From Helicobacter sp. 13S00401-1 (GTDB lineage: Bacteria; Campylobacterota; Campylobacteria; Campylobacterales; Helicobacteraceae), in assembly GCF_002272925.1 (NCBI RefSeq), contig NZ_MLAR01000006.1, positions 1 through 64,000 of the forward strand: 64,000 bases of DNA. Reading direction: 5' to 3'. A model generated the notes under the pieces. The model did no database searches, was not told the DNA's origin, and was given only the letters and a program-made list of their open reading frames with translations. Below, piece after piece: positions 63,963 through 64,000 of this stretch. The position numbers and the translations under genes were made by a program. Numbering within the stretch: position 1 is the first letter of the stretch; every line of letters begins with the position of its first letter.

Positions 63963-64000
63963 TTTTAAACTACCTATATAATGCATCTTAAAACCTTGCC
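63963..64000 (+). repeat. 39-base direct repeat, second copy
   Basis: TTTTAAACTACCTATATAAT followed by GCATCTTAAAACCTTGCC, matching 63203-63241. It is cut by the window end. Confidence 0.6.

Overview
The window looks like chromosome of a non-pylori Helicobacter (Campylobacterota): AT-rich, TATAAT/TACAAT -10 boxes without clear -35 boxes, a secreted gamma-glutamyltranspeptidase close to the H. pylori enzyme, an alpha-1,2-fucosyltransferase gene carrying a poly-G tract, and a hydABC-type uptake hydrogenase. The species cannot be fixed from the sequence alone.

Layout. 1-5.3 kb: a dispersed repeat, a beta-alpha ADP-forming acyl-CoA ligase, a secondary-alcohol dehydrogenase, then 1.4 kb without genes that holds two candidate small RNAs. 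5.3-8.4 kb: an unknown protein, ttcA, rho and two tRNAs (initiator Met, Gln). 8.6-8.9 kb: a candidate type I toxin-antitoxin locus. It has a 25-residue hydrophobic peptide, a 5' hairpin, a sequestered ribosome site and an antisense promoter inside the peptide gene, as in the H. pylori aapA/IsoA loci. 9-24 kb (minus strand): hypF with a suspicious start, ggt, folB, the poly-G fucosyltransferase gene, an Xaa-Pro peptidase, a PP-loop tRNA-thiolation-like protein, dnaG and a 1751-residue YhdP/AsmA-like protein that overlaps mltG head to head. 25-31 kb: second repeat copy, lpxD, fbp, an M23 peptidase, a TSUP permease and a glycosyltransferase. 31-42 kb (plus strand): pstCAB, purB, a radical SAM protein, metG, htrA, argJ and argB.

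42.4-51.4 kb is an iron/heme island. A nine-gene minus-strand operon runs exbB, exbD, TonB-dependent receptor, ABC permease, ATPase, binding protein, tonB, a ChuW/HutW-like radical SAM methyltransferase and a flavodoxin. It is divergent from a HutX/ChuX-like heme carrier, with Fur-like boxes between them. Together these could import heme and open it without oxygen. 52-58 kb: third repeat copy, a YeiH-type transporter, then a 5-oxoproline module (NRAMP-like YcsG, PxpA, DUF1445 and fused PxpB-PxpC). 58-61.8 kb: [NiFe] uptake hydrogenase small, large and cytochrome b subunits. 62-64 kb is a degraded accessory zone. Two small membrane-protein genes share a duplicated leader, and around them lie remnants of a RelB/YafQ-like toxin-antitoxin pair and other fragments.

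Two signals span the window. The 8-mer TAGAATCT (or its complement) occurs about 70 times by eye count, roughly once per 0.9 kb and evenly in both orientations, many times more than composition predicts; it behaves like a DNA-uptake-type sequence. A 260-350 bp structured intergenic repeat occurs three times.
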